From NCBI RefSeq assembly GCF_036884655.1, contig NC_088355.1, forward strand, positions 25,047,001 through 25,111,000: a stretch of DNA of 64,000 nucleotides, given 5' to 3'. The stretch is from Musa acuminata AAA Group (taxonomy: Eukaryota > Streptophyta > Magnoliopsida > Zingiberales > Musaceae). A model generated the notes under the pieces. The model ran no database searches and was not told where the DNA came from. It saw nothing but the letters and a program-made list of their open reading frames with translations. The translations under genes and the position numbers were made by a program. Positions 19,222 to 32,567 of this stretch are shown here, one piece after another (positions within the stretch are counted from its first letter, which is position 1; each line of letters starts with the position of its first letter).

Positions 19222-20731
19222 ATGGCAGCGACGGCCCCTAAGGCTGGCGACGGTGGCGGGAGGGATGAAACGATGGCAAGGCCCCCTACCGCTACCCCCC
19301 AAGTTGCTCTTCCACCATATCCTTTCCAGAGAGAAACTCCTTCGACGAAGCAGCATCGAAGCAGGTCGCGCTCTAGATCGCGGCAGCCTGCTCTCATTTC
19401 CAGCGATCCTCGGCCTTGGACTAGCCTCTTCAAGGCTCCGGTTGGAAGTCCAGATCTAAGCTTGGAATTCATTACTCCAGAAGTTCAGGCTGATAAGAAG
19501 ATTGCTGTATACGAGACTGCTGATTCAGTAGAGCTTATTGAGACATGGTCTATGTCGATTGTTGGCTATGTGGTAGGTCTCAAAACTTCTTATTTCCCAC
19601 TATCCTCATTTATCAAAACTCGATGGGGATTATTGTCATTTGATCTTCATATGCTGGAGAACGGATTCTTTGTTTGCAAGCTATACTCTGAAGAAGATCT
19701 GCAACGAATCCTCGAAGGATTCTGGACTATCCGCGGTCATCCAATGATTCTACGACGTTGGTCTCCTGATGTCCGTTTGGAGTTAGATAGCCTATAGTCT
19801 ATTCCATTATGGGTATCCTTTCAAGGACTGCCTCTACATCTTTGGAGTCGACGTTTTATTGCAAAGTTATGCAGCACTCTGGGACAGCCACTCTACATCG
19901 ACAAAGCAACAGCAGCTCAGACGAGATTAGCATTTGCATGAGCATGTGTGCTGGTTTCTTCCGATGAAGATCTTCCTAACGAGGTTTTCTATCGTGATCT
20001 TGACGGGAACACTCGGAAGGTACATGTCTCATATTCCTGGAAGCCACAACGATGTCACCGTTGCTTATCTTTTGGTCATGCAAATGGAGCTTGTCAACAA
20101 ACCCCAAAACCAACCACAAAGGTCTATCGACCACATCAAGTGCCTCAGCAAAAAGTGATTCTTCTCTAATGGCAGTAGCACAGATGGTGGCAAAAACTAT
20201 TGAGCACTCCGACTCGCAAGGAAAGCACCGCGGACAGAAGGACAATTCTAAAACTTTATCTCTTCCTATAATGTCAGAGCCTTCCACAACAGAGGTTTCC
20301 CATGGTACTAGTGGACAGGAGAAGCATAAGTCAGGAACGTCATCTCTTCCAATACCATCGGATCCATCTACAATCGCTCAACGAACTCAGGTCCAAGCAA
20401 ATCTCGTCAGCAAGGATATTCTTCCTCAACAAACATCGCCAACAAGGATATTCTGTCTCAACAAACTCATGCCCCAACAAACCTCTCTAGCGAGGCTGCT
20501 CCAATAAGTACTATCCAGGATATTGTGCTGCAACAATCTTATCGAGCTTCAACAAACCCTGCCAATCAAGACCACATGATTCAAGGTACTTTAAAGTTTA
20601 AAAATCTGCAAGCTGTAGATGAAGTGGATAAATATAGGAATAAAGCCATAAAAGGTAAGGATATTGTGCGGGAGGAAAATACAAAACCGAAGGATAAGAA
20701 AAAGGATGGTACAATCCATCCAAAGTCGTAG
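19222..20731 (+). pseudogene. L-A ORF1: DUF4283 plus zinc-knuckle protein (broken)
   Basis: Nucleic-acid-binding protein encoded before ORF2 in plant L1-type LINEs. It opens at ATG 19222 with a Pro/Arg/Ser-rich N-terminus, then the DUF4283-like domain (ETADSVELIETWSMSIVGY, GFFVCKLYSEEDLQRILEGF, GHPMILRRWSPDV). A CCHC knuckle, CHRCLSFGHANGAC, is at about 20054-20095. Lesions: TAG at 19795 (CAG in other copies), TGA at 19939 (CGA in L-E), a one-base deletion near 20150, and a 16-base deletion near 20430. The C-terminal part (20525-20731) is Lys-rich and ends in KKKDGTIHPKS. Confidence 0.88.
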
Positions 20732-20769
20732 GATGTATTCCTTACTACCTTTTCATTTGTTTATTACTA

Positions 20770-23700
20770 ATGAAGATAACATGCTGGAATGTTCGCGGAC
20801 TTAATAAGCCGGAGAAATGTCAGGAGCTCAACAGAATAATCAAGTCTGCCGCATGTGATATTGTTATTCTAGTGGAAACAAAAATTAAACAATCGCGCGT
20901 TCAAGCTCAAAAGAATTTAATATGGCCGGACGCAGAATTGTTTACCAATGACTCAAATGAAACTTTTGGTAGAATATGGGTCTTATGGCATCCTAACTCT
21001 ATTAATGCTTGGTTTATTTCTGCTACTGATCAATTCATTCATCTTAAGGTAGAGGATAAAAAGAATGGCTGTCAATTCAATCTCACTGGTATATATGCTT
21101 CAAACAGTATGCAAGAAAGAAATACTCTTTGGTCTGACCTGACTAATATTGTAAATGGCTGTCTCAATGTACCTTGGATTGTTCTTGGAGACTTTAATAC
21201 TGTTCGGTACACAAATGAAAAAGAGGGGGGTAGACAACTTTCAGAAAGCCAGCTTCAAAGTTTTAATGATTACATTGACACTGCAGCATTGTTTAATATG
21301 AAATCTGTGGGTAATTGGCTCTCCTGGAGTAATCAAGGTGGTTAACAGAAAAATAATGGCTCGACTTGATAGGTGTTTGATTAATCATGAATGGTTAACA
21401 GTTTACCCAGATTCACTTCTTGAGTATGCTGCTCCTTTGTTTTCTGACCATTCTTTAATGTATATACACGCAGAAAAATCGACACCAAGAGGCAAGAAAC
21501 CGTTTAGATTCTTTAACATGTGGAGTACTCATCCTCAATTTCTTGATATTATCAGATCTGCTTGGAATGTTAATGTGCATGGATCCCCCCCTTACATCTT
21601 ATGTCAAAAGCTCAAAGCCTGTAAAGCAGCACTAAAGGAGTGGAACACAAATACCTTTGGCAATATTAACACCAGAGTTCAATTTTGCAGAAATGAACTA
21701 ATGTCATTGCAACATGAGCTGCAACTTCAGCCAAATGATGAAAATATTATCTACAAAGAGACAGAAGCCAGAAATAACTTCATGCAAGCCTTAAAACAGG
21801 AGGAAAGTTTTGCAAAGAAGAAGTCTCGACAGAATTGGATTACACTAGGGGATTCCAATACTAAATTTTTCTATGCTTCAATTGCTACTCGAAGGGCTGT
21901 TAACCGTATCAGCAAATGCAGAGACAAAGATGATAATCTTATTGAGAATTTAGATGAGGTTAAAGCACACACAGAGTAATTTTTTTATTCCTTACTCAAT
22001 CCAGCTGGGAAACCTAATAACATTCATGTGGAGCCGACTAGAAAACTTGATTAGGAAGCTATTACAATCCTCAATGCCCCAATTACAGATGACGAAATTG
22101 TACGTGTTTGTCTTTAAGTCACCAAAGCACAAAAGCCCAGGTCCAGATGGATTTCCAGCTGAATTTTACCAAACTGCTTGGTCTATTATTGGAAATGATG
22201 TGATCAAGGCTTGCAAACATTTCTTCTCTTCAGGTCATATTCTTAGAGAGATGAATTGCACTTTTATTTCTTTAATTCCGAAGAATGCAGGGGCTGATTC
22301 ACTAGAGAACTATCGACCCATATCATTATGCAACTTTGTTTACAAGATCATCTCCAAAGTATTGGCAAATAGAATGCGAAAGGTAATACACAAGATTATT
22401 AGCCCAAATCAAGCTGCTTTCATCAAAGGGAGAAGTATCCATCATAACATTTTGCTTGCTAATGACTTGGTCAAAGATTTGCACTCAAAAGCAAGAGGGA
22501 CAAAAATCTGTTTTAAAGCTGATTTACGGAAAGCCTTTGATTCAGTTAATAGGAAGTTTATCTATAAGATGCTCCTCGATATGAACTTCCCACAGCAATG
22601 GGTTAATTGGATTCAATCTTGCCTAGAAACTCTAAAGTTTTCGATACTCTTTAATGGCTCACCTATTGGTTTTTTTGGGAGCACGAATGGCATCCGACAA
22701 GGTGATCCACTATCTCCATATCTTTTTACTATTGCGATGGAAGGACTTAGCGGTATGTTAGAACACGCAGTCTTAAATGGCAGCATTAAGGTACCCATTG
22801 CTGGTTCTGTTCATATATCACATATAACATTTGTAGATGACTTACTTATCTTTCTCCAAAATGAACCAACTTCAGTAAAGAACCTGGCTACTATTATGAA
22901 TGACTTTGGTATGATTTCTGGACTTCAGTTAAATCATGCGAAAAGTAAAGTATATATGAGCTTTACGTTGAGGATAAGGTATTTATTGTGCAAACTTTGG
23001 GGGTTAGTGAGGGAAGCTTGCCAGTTCCTTATTTGGGTCTCCCGCTCATATCCACAGGCATTCACAAAACCCATTGTCAGCCTATCTTGCAAAAAATAAA
23101 GAATATAATTTCTTCTTGGAAAAATAGGTTTCTATCAAAAGTAGGACGACTCGAACTCATCCGTTCGGTATTGCACTCCTACTCTATATATTGGTGTAAT
23201 GCATTTCTTCTGCCTGCTGGACTACTCCATGATATTGAACGGTTATTAATGAACTTCTTCTGGAATGGCACAAATGATAAGGCATATGGTAAATTGGGAT
23301 AGCATTTGCAAACCGAAAGATGAAGGGGGGCTAAACTTGAGAAATATTAGACATTGGAATCAAGCTTGTCTGGTACAGCAATTGTGGGATCTTTTGCAAA
23401 ACAAATGTTCCTTATGGTCACATTGGGTTTCTGCTAGGTATCTTTCAAAGGAATCAATCTGGAAAATTTCAACAAGAACATACCACTCTGCAGCTTGGAA
23501 AGGAATTTTAAAGGCAAGGAATTGGCTAATCAAACACATCTCTTATGCAATCTCTTCTGGTACTAGTACAAATATGTGGTTTGATCCTTGGGTAAATGGG
23601 AAGAATATATTTCAATTATATGGTGACAGAATACGAAAAGATCTTGGGGCTCCCAAAGATTGGAAGGTTTCTGAGTTCATTGCTAACGGTGCTTGGTGTC

Positions 23701-24381
23701 TCCCTAATCCTATTTCTCCCAAAATGTTATCACTTTGGCCGACTATTATAGCTATTCCAATCAGGAACAACTCTTCAGATATACTTATTTGGCCTCATGA
23801 CAATGGCAAATTTAGTGCCACATCCGCATGGAATCAAATTAGGCAAAGAAATAACAAGTGGGTCCCAAGCAGTTGGACATGGGATCGACCAGGATCACAA
23901 AGACATTCCTTATGTACATGACAGGCTCTTCTCAATAAACTACCGACAATAGACAATATGAAAAGAAGAGGTATCTATCATGTTAACCGATGCTCCCTTT
24001 GTATGCAACAAGAAGAAACTGTTGACCACCTCTATTTTGCTTGTGATTTTACAAAATGGATATGGAAGGAGATTCTCCAACGATTTGAACTCAATAGACT
24101 GCCGCAACCAAACTTGTACCAAGAACTAAGCGACCTCATGCAATGTTTCTCAAGAAAAGGGCCTGTAACATAACTGGCAAAGGTTACTTTCAGATGCGCT
24201 ATTTGGTGGATGTGGAAGGAGAGATGTAACAGAATATTTGAATGCCAACACACAAACAATGCTCAATTATTGAAAGAGATTATTAGAGACTCAAGATCCT
24301 GTATGGAGCAAGATCTCAAAATGGAGCACTTTACCCAAAGAGAAAAAGATATTTTTATCAAATTTAATTTTGCTATTAGCT
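20770..24381 (+). pseudogene. L-A ORF2: endonuclease, reverse transcriptase, zf-RVT (broken)
   Basis: The retrotransposition enzyme. ATG 20770 starts an APE-type endonuclease (ITCWNVRGLNKPEKC, VILVETKIKQ, VLGDFNTV). The RT domain runs from about 22130: SPGPDGFPAEFYQ, YRPISLCNFVYKIISKVLANRM, ADLRKAFDSVNR, IRQGDPLSPYLF. The catalytic box is FVDDL here (Val), whereas L-B and L-C have FADDL. The zf-RVT domain, NRCSLCMQQEETVDHLYFAC, is near 23984-24043, and the protein ends in FIKFNFAIS at 24381. Lesions include a shift near 21340, TAA at 21977, TAG near 22052, a one-base insertion near 22113, a deletion near 22965, a 5-base deletion near 23284 and TGA at 23919. Confidence 0.92.
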
Positions 24382-24620
24382 AAAGATCTTGGGAATGATG
24401 CCAAATTATGTACCCACAGGTAGTTTTGATATATCTGGATAAACATTTTCTATATTGATTATAATTAGGAGTTATAGTCTACAGCATGTGTAGTCATAAC
24501 TATCGCATTCGCACTCTATGAGTTACTTGGCTTTGTCTATGACTTGTATAGATAAAGCTATTTGTAGAAACTTTACACATAATCAATTTACTTTTACTTA
24601 CCAAAAAAATAAAATAAAAG
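24382..24620 (+). other. L-A 3' UTR and poly(A)-like tail
   Basis: About 220 bases nearly identical in every LINE copy here. They end in CAATTTACTTTTACTTACC followed by A-rich tail. The constant 3' end across six copies marks it as the LINE RT recognition region. Confidence 0.85.
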
Positions 24621-25684
24621 ATAGGCTGATCAAATGTACAAAAGTGATCATTTGTTATATACCAATCCATACTGGTTTGATAGGAAGATAGTCAATCCAT
24701 ACCAAGTATAATATCAAAACTCCAAATCTCTTGGAGAACTAAATCAACGAAAAAGTTCAAGTTCTCCAATAAAAATCAGACAAGAGGACCATATTCAAGT
24801 TCTTTATCAAGGAATCTCCAACGATCGTATTTTACATATATCACATATTACAGTGGTCTAGATTGAATACCCAAGTGATAGGCAACATGTTATGAATCAA
24901 ATCGTAGATAGGACCCATGATCAAACAAATATTTGCATTCTTTCATAAACGTGCATAATACCTTCGACCACTAATTCAGAAGTCTTATAATCATATTCAG
25001 TGATAGCATACACTCTGACATGGGCTAATGATTTATGAGGCAGTAACTCTTTCTTCTTGTTCAAAGGACAGTATTTTATTTTATGATCCAACTTTCCACA
25101 AGCAAAATAGACTCCAATCACCCGAAACACAAATTTGTTTCATAATTTAATTTATAATTCACACATGATCGAGTCTGTTGTGGTGACTTCCCATTTCATA
25201 TCCAAATGTCTTGACCCTCTTGTTATTACTTTCTGATTCATTTCCAATCATATTTTTATTGCTAAACTTATCCTTATCATTCTTGCCACATATCTCTAAA
25301 AATTCTTTTCATTGCTGTCAATAATAATCAGCCTCTACTTCCAATATAAGGTAGCAAAAGAAATCGTTTAATCATCGGAACAATTTTGAACATCAAATAT
25401 CTTCTCTATTCGCATCATCCATTTTTCTGCCACCAATGGATTAGGTGCACCATGCTTCTGCTGCACCACTCTGATTCAATATCCCCGATTACCCCATTCA
25501 TCCCACTTAATTAATCAAAATCAGATGAAATAGGAGGACCAAATGTCCTCATCATCCCAGATTCCTAAAATGCATCAAAGAAAATTTTCCACCAATCACT
25601 AAAGTTCATTAGACCTCAATATATTTTGCACATCAACATATCAAATATTTCAGTAATCCTCAAACCATGCTCTGATACCACCTC
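24621..25684 (-). pseudogene. T1 internal remnant: Tekay-like gypsy leader/gag/protease fragment
   Basis: Decayed internal region next to the T1 LTR. The PBS is at its right end. On the - strand the frame 25130-24921 reads a CCHC knuckle, CGKLDHKIKYCPLNKKKE (first Cys at YFACGKLDH), followed by ARVYAITEYD-like sequence (AHVRVYAITEYD), the usual junction of Gag and protease in Tekay/Del elements. Upstream capsid coding between about 25140 and 25640 is too eroded to read. The left side is cut by LINE L-A or by loss. Confidence 0.65.
25669..25680 (-). other. T1 primer-binding site (tRNA-Met initiator)
   Basis: GCTCTGATACCA on the + strand, TGGTATCAGAGC on the - strand, four bases inside the LTR border at 25685. 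It sets the T1 orientation as - strand and shows that 25685-34992 is its 5' LTR. Confidence 0.92.
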
Positions 25685-26359
25685 TGTCACGCCCCCTTAA
25701 AATATCCATAATATTTAAAGTTTTCATCACAGACCAATCCAGGATCCAAACTAACGTTTGAGGACACTGAAAAACATTCAATCTAATTCACATCCATAAA
25801 ACCTATGTATTTTAAAATCATATATCACATCACTCGATAATTCACATTTATGGCAACCCAAGCAACTTGACAAACATGAACAACATTTATAAATCCACAA
25901 GCTAAATAAATTATACAATCAGAACTCCAACTATTCACCACCAGTTCATATCGTCATAAATTAGACTTAACATTCCGAAATTCCAAATAAGAGAGATCTT
26001 CTAACACTTTTACATAGTATATCCATTTCGATCATCAGAACAATTCATTACATACAAAATATGCTTATACAACAATAGCATAACAACCAACAAGACTTGC
26101 CCATAATTCTGAATAGCTATCCACTGCCTCAGCCCAAATCAAACATCTCGAAGAGTGACACGCTGACTTGAAAGATTTATATAACAACGGAGTGAGCCAA
26201 AAACGGCTCAGCAAGTGACAAAACATATTCATAACAAAAGGAACGGTTTCAAACGAGTAAGGTATCATAATGTAAGGCAGAATACAAGAATTCTCAAGGA
26301 TACCATCTCATTAGATACAAAATCATTTGTATCATGTCATTCAAAACATATTTGATTCA

Positions 26360-26570
26360 TAACAAATGGAGCATAGAGTAATTGGAGCATATCAATGGCA
26401 GATAGGACATTTCAGAACATATCAGTTCATAGCAAATGGAGCACAGAGTAATTGGAGCATATCAATGGTGTATGAAATGTTCCGGAGCATATCAACGACA
26501 TATGGAACATTTCGAAACATATCAACAGTGGATGAAACATTTCAGAGAATATCAATAACAAATATCGTAC
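26360..26570. repeat. ~33-bp minisatellite GGAGCATATCAATGGCATATGAAACATTTC in the T1 LTR
   Basis: Five to six degenerate units of GAGCATATCAATGGC plus TATGGAACATTTCGGA-type segments. The same array is in T2 (about 44150-44470) and, reversed, in T3 (about 61135-61212 and 63698-63860). LINE L-E inserted inside it. Confidence 0.85.
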
Positions 26571-27529
26571 AAAAGCTCAAACGTCGTCTTTGACGTTGCA
26601 AACATATCAATCTTATCCAAAGCATGTACAGAAACACATAACCAAAGCTCTGGGTATCATATCAAACATACAAAAGGTGTAGTGGGATCTCAGTCAGAAT
26701 GTGATTCATCCATTTCTGAATTATCACCTGACAAAAGTCTCCCACGTCTGGGAGCTCCATCCAACCACGTCTAGGTGAAGTCAGAGGGGGCCGGGCCGGC
26801 AGAGCATCGCAGGCTCTAAGCACATACCCTTTACCATTTCTGGCAAAGGTCCAGAATATCCCATATAGCGGGACCCCACATAGCGGGCAATTAGCGCATA
26901 CCCTTTATCATTTCTGGCAAAGGTCCAGACAATCCCACACACCAGAGTACAAGAGGGCAGTTTTAACAGTAAGTAGCATATATCGGAAGCACACGCGGAA
27001 CAACAAAACGTACATGTGCCTTTTCAAGACAATATGCTGCCAGGAACAAATCTCTCACAAATGTATTCATATTAGGAATGAAATGGAAGCAAGAGTATAC
27101 AGGGAATCCAAGCAATCATATTTAGCTCAATTCAAATAAGAAGGTTAGAAGAATTCAATATCCAAAGGAATGAAACTAGAATAGGCACACATCGAAAGCA
27201 AATGCGGAATCATGGGTTATACATGTGCCTATAGAAGTCAATACGATATAGCTTAAACGTTACACAATAGTTTTCAAGAATGCAAATAACTTTAAGGACA
27301 AGAGCATACAAGAATTCAGAGCAGTATTATAAAGCTCAATTGAATAAGAAAGCTAAAGGATATCAATTTCCAAAGGAATAAAACCAGAATATCAGAAATC
27401 GACCAAAGCACATTGAACAAATGATTTCTGGCAGAATACAAGAGGCACATTGAACAAATGATTCAAACTATCAATCATGGTCCAATTGACTCAGAAATAT
27501 ATCATTGGATTATACTTTCAGATAAGAGA

Positions 27530-27542
27530 GGCTTCATATGAA
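27530..27542. repeat. L-B target-site duplication, left copy
   Basis: GGCTTCATATGAA, repeated at 32799-32811 immediately after the LINE poly(A). The uninterrupted site is visible in T2 near 45147 (AGCTTCATATGAATTGAAC). Confidence 0.95.
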
Positions 27543-27567
27543 CAGGCTGCCGCGATCGCGGCAACCT

Positions 27568-28910
27568 GCACTCATTTCCAGCGATCCTCGGCCTTGGACT
27601 AGCCTCTTCAAGGCTCCGGTTGGAAGTCCAGATCTAAGCTTGGAATTCATTACTCTAGAAGTTCAGGCTGATAAGAAGATTGCTGTATACGAGACTGCTG
27701 ATTCAGTAGAGCTTATTGAGACATGGTCTATGTCGATTGTTGGCTATGTGGTAGGTCTCAAAACTACTTATTTCCCACTATCCTCATTTATCAAAACTCG
27801 ATGGGGATTATCGTCATTTGATCTTCATATGCTGGAGAGCGGATTCTTTGTTTGCAAGCTATACTCTGAAGAAGATCTGCAACGAATCCTCGAAGGATTC
27901 TGGACTATCCGCGGTCATCCAATGATTCTACGACGTTGGTCTCCTGATGTCCGTTTGGAGTTCGATAGCCTACAGTCTATTCCATTATGGGTATCCTTTC
28001 AAGGATTGCCTCTACATCTTTGGAGTCGACATTTTATTGCAAAGTTATGCAGCACTCTGGGATAGCCACTCTACATCGACAAAGCAACAGCAGCTCAGAC
28101 GAGATTAGCATTTGCATGAGCATGTGTGCTGGTTTCTTCCGATGAAGATCTTCCTAACGAGGTTTTCTATCGTGATCTTGACGGGAACACTCGGAAGGTA
28201 CATGTCTCATATTCCTGGAAGCCACAACGATGTCAGCATTGCTTATCTTTTGGTCATGCAAATGGAGCTTGTCAACAAACCCCAAAACCAACCACAAAGG
28301 TCTATCGACCACGTCAAGTGCCTCAGCAACAAAGTGATTCTTCTCTAATGGCAGTAGCACCGATGGTGGCAAAAACTATTGAGCACTCCGACTCGCAAGG
28401 AAAGCACCGCGGACAGAAGGACAATTCTAAAACTTTATCTCTTCCTATAATGTCAGAGCCTTCCACAACAGAGGTTTCCCATGGTACTAGTGGACAGGAG
28501 AAGCATAAGTTAGGAACTTCATCTCTTCCAATACCATCGGATCCATCTACAATCGCTCAACGAACTCAGGTCCAAGCAAATCTCGTCAGCAAGGATATTC
28601 TTCCTCAACAAACATCGCCAACAAGGATATTCTGTCTCAACAAACTCATGCCCCAACAAACCTCTCTAGCCAGGCTGCTCCAATAAGTACTATCCAGGAT
28701 ATTGTGCTGCAACAATCTTATCGAGCTTCAACAAACCCTGCCAATCAAGACTACATGATTCAAGGTACTTTAAAGTTTAAAAATCTGCAAGCTGTAGATG
28801 AAGTGGATAAATATAGGAATAAAGCCATAAAAGGTAAGGATATTGTGCGGGAGGAAAATACAAAACCGAAGGATAAGAAAAAGGATGGTACAATCCATCC
28901 AAAGTTGTAG
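27568..28910 (+). pseudogene. L-B ORF1 (5'-truncated, broken)
   Basis: Same protein as L-A ORF1 without the start. The DUF4283-like domain runs from 27640 to TAG at 28063 (CAG in other copies). A TGA at 28117 matches the one in L-A. The knuckle CQHCLSFGHANGAC is intact near 28232, and there is no one-base deletion after it, unlike L-A. The frame then runs to 28686, where the 16-base deletion shared with L-A throws it out of frame; the C-terminal piece is 28704-28910. The ATG at 27538 is in flanking sequence. Confidence 0.88.
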
Positions 28911-28950
28911 GATGTATTCCTTACTACCTTTTCATTTGTTTATTACTAAT

Positions 28951-31900
28951 GAAGATAACATGCTGGAATATTCGCGGACTTAATAAGCCGGAGAAATGTC
29001 GGGAGCTCAACAGAATAATCAAGTATGCCGCATGTGATATTGTTATTCTAGTGGAAACGAAAATTAAATAATCGCGCATTCAAGCTCAAAAGAATTTAAT
29101 ATGGCCGGACGCAGAATTGTTTACCAATGACTCAAATGAAACTTTTGGTAGAATATGGGTCTTATGGCATCCTAACTCTATTAATGCTTGGTTTATTTCT
29201 GCTACTGATCAATTCATTCATCTTAAGGTAGAGGAAAAAAAGAATGGCTGTCAATTCAATCTCACTATTATATATGCTTCAAACAGTATGCAAGAAAGAA
29301 TTACTCTTTGGTCTGACCTGACTAATATTGTAAATGGCTGTCTCAATGTACCTTGGATTGTTCTTGGAGACTTTAATACTGTTCGGTACACAAATGAAAA
29401 AGAGGGGGGTAGACAACTTTCAGAAAGCCAGCTTCAAAGTTTTAATGATTACATTGACACTGCAGCATTGTTTGATATGAAATCTGTGGGTAATTGGCTC
29501 TCCTGGAGTAATCAAGGTGGTTAACAGAAAAATAATGGCTCGACTTGATAGGTGTTTGATTAATCATGAATGGTTAACAGTTTACCCAGATTCACTTCTT
29601 GAGTATGGTGCTCCTTTGTTTTCTGACCATTCTTTAATGTATATACACGCAGAAAAATCGACACCAAGAGGCAAGAAACCGTTTAGATTCTTTAACATGT
29701 GGAGTACTCATCCTCAATTTCTTGATATTATCAGATCTGCTTGGAATGTTAATGTGCATGGATCCCCCCCTTACATCTTATGTCAAAAGCTCAAAGCCTG
29801 TAAAGCATCACTAAAGGAGTGGAATACAAATACCTTTGGCAATATTAACACCAGAGTTCAATTTTGCAGAAATGAACTAATGTCATTGCAACATGAGCTG
29901 CAACTTCAGCCAAATGATGAAAATATTATCTACAAAGAGACAGAAGCCAGAAATAACTTCATGCAAGCCTTAAAACAAGAGGAAAGTTTTACAAAGCAGA
30001 AGTCTCGACAGAATTGGCTTACACTAGGGGATTCCAATACTAAATTTTTCTATGCTTCAATTGCTACTCGAAGGGCTGTTAACCGTATCAGCAAATGCAG
30101 AGACAAAGATGATAATCTTATTGAGAATTTAGATGAGGTTAAAGCACACACAGAGCAATTTTTTTATTCCTTATTCAATCAAGCTGGGAAACCTAATAAC
30201 ATTCATGTGGAGCCGACTAGAAAACTTGATTCGGAAGCTATTTCAATCCTCAATGCCCCAATTACAGATGACGAAATTGTACGTGTTGTCTTTAAGTCAC
30301 CAAGGCACAAAAGCCCAGGTCCAGATGGATTTCCAGCTGAATTTTACCAAACTGCTTGGTCTATTATTGGAAATGATGTGATCAAGGCTTGCCAACATTT
30401 CTTATCTTCAGGTCATATTCTTAGAGAGATGAATTACACTTTTATTTCTTTAATTCCGAAGAATGCAGGGGCTGATTCACTAGAGAACTATCGACCCATA
30501 TCATTATGCAACTTTGTTTACAAGATCATCTCCAAAGTATTGGCAAATAGAATGCAAAAGGTAATACACAAGATTATTAGCCCAAATCAAGCTGCTTTCA
30601 TCAAAGGGAGAAGTATACATCATAACATTTTGCTTGCTAATGACTTGGTCAAAGATTTGCATTCAAAAGCAAGAGGGACAAAAATCTGTTTTAAAGCTGA
30701 TTTACGGAAAGCCTTTGATTCAGTTAATAGGAAGTTTATCTATAAGATGCTCCTCGATATGAACTTCCCACAACAATGGGTTAATTGGATTCAATCTTGC
30801 TTGGAAACTCCAAAGTTTTCGATACTCTTTAATGGCTCACCTATTGGTTTTTTTGGGAGCACGAATGGCATCCGACAAGGTGATCCACTATCTCCATATC
30901 TTTTTACTATTGCGATGGAAGGACTTAGCTGTATGTTAGAACACGCAGTCTTAAATGGCATCATTAAGGTACCAATTCCTGGTTCTGTTCATATATCACA
31001 TATAACATTTGCAGATGACTTACTTATCTTTCTCCAAAATGAAACAACTTCAGTAAAGAACCTGGCTACTATTATGAATGACTTTGGTATGGTTTCTGGA
31101 CTTCAGTTAAATCATGCGAAAAGTAAAGTATATATGAGCCCTTACGTTGAGGATAAGGTCTTTATTGTGCAAACTTTGGGGGTTAGTGAGGGAAGCTTGC
31201 CAGTTCCTTATTTGGGTCTCCCTCTCATATCCACAGGCATTCACAAAACCCATTGTCAGCCTATCTTGCAAAAAACAAAGAATAGAATTTCTTCTTGGAA
31301 AAATAGGTTTCTATCAAAAGCAGGACGACTTGAACTCATCCGTTCGGTATTGCACTCCTAATCTATATATTGGTGTAATGCATTTCTTCTGCCTGCTGGA
31401 CTTCTCCATGATATTGAACGGTTATTAATGAACTTCTTCTGGAATGACACAAATGATAAGGCAATGCATATGGTAAATTGGGATAGCATTTGCAAACCGA
31501 AAGATGAAGGGGGGCTAAACTTGAGAAATATTAGAGATTTGAATCAAGCTTGTCTGGTACAACAATTGTGGGATCTTTTGCAAAACAAATGTTCCTTATG
31601 GTCACATTGGGTTTCTGCTAGGTATCTTTCAAAGGAATCAATCTGGGAAATTTCAACAAGAACATACCACTCTACAGCTTGGAAAGGAATTTTAAAGGCG
31701 AGGAATTGGCTAATCAAACACATTTCCTATGCAATCTATTCTGGTACTAGTACAAATATGTGGTTTGATCCTTGGGTAAATGGGAAGAGTATATTTTAAT
31801 TATATGGTGACAGAATACGAAAAGATCTTGGGGCTCCCAAAGATTGGAAGGTTTCTGAGTTCATTGCTAACGGTGCTTGGTGTCTCCCTAATCCTATTTC

Positions 31901-32567
31901 TCCCAAAATGTTATCACTTTGGCCGACTATTATAGCTATTCCAATCAGGAACAACTCTTCAGATATACTTATTTGGCCTCATGACAATGGCAAATTTAGT
32001 GCCACATCCGCATGGAATCAAATTAGGCAAATAAATAACAAGTGAGTCCCAAGCAGTTGGACATGGGATCGACCGGGATCACAAAGACATTCCTTATGTA
32101 CATGGCAGGCTCTTCTCAATAAACTACCGACAATAGACAATATGAAAAGAAGAGGTATCTATCATGTTAACAGATGCTCCCTTTGTATGCAACAAGAAGA
32201 AACTGTTGACCACCTCTATTTTGCTTGTGATTATACAAAATGGATATGGAAGGAGATTCTCCAGCGATTTGAACTCAATAGACTGCCGCAACCAAACTTG
32301 CACCAAGAACTAAGCGACCTCATGCAATGTTTCTCAAGAAAAGGGCCTCTAACACTACTGGCAAAGGTTACTTTCAGATGTGCTATTTGGTGGATGTGGA
32401 AGGAGAGATGTAACAGAATATTTGAATGCCAACACACAAACAATGCTCAATTATTGAAAGAGATTATTAGAGACTCAAGATCCTGTATGGAGCAAGATCT
32501 CAAAACGGAGCACTTTACCCAAAGAGAAAAAGATATTTTTATCAAATTTAATTTTGCTATTAGCTAA
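28951..32567 (+). pseudogene. L-B ORF2 (broken; RT core open)
   Basis: The endonuclease start at 28951 is followed by TAA at 29068 (CAA in L-A and L-C). It resumes at 29117-29524, and the shift after SWSNQGG is shared with L-A. The 614-codon frame 29517-31361 holds an uninterrupted RT, with FADDL at residues 498-502, IRQGDPLSPYLF and YRPISLCNF. It ends at TAA 31359 (TAC elsewhere). Further stops at 31797 and 32044 precede the zf-RVT domain (32142-32567), which is intact to FIKFNFAIS. It has the longest open RT frame of the six LINEs. Confidence 0.92.

Larger units (their letters stand above)
18798..24620 (+). mobile_element. LINE L-A, near full length, L1-type plant LINE
   Basis: The longest LINE copy: GC-rich head, ORF1, ORF2 (endonuclease, RT, zf-RVT), 3' UTR and a TTACC-poly(A) tail (AAAAAAATAAAATAAAAG). 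I could not find a convincing target-site duplication, so the 5' end is uncertain. The copy has more than eight stops or shifts. Several are shared with L-B (the TGA in ORF1, the CAACAA-region deletion, the early ORF2 shift), so they came from one defective source. Confidence 0.88.

Noticed and set aside
18460..24640. Target-site duplication for LINE L-A
   Set aside because: I compared the sequence after the A-rich tail (GATAGGCTGATCAAATG) with 18400-18800 and found no match longer than a few bases; the 5' end of L-A stays undefined.
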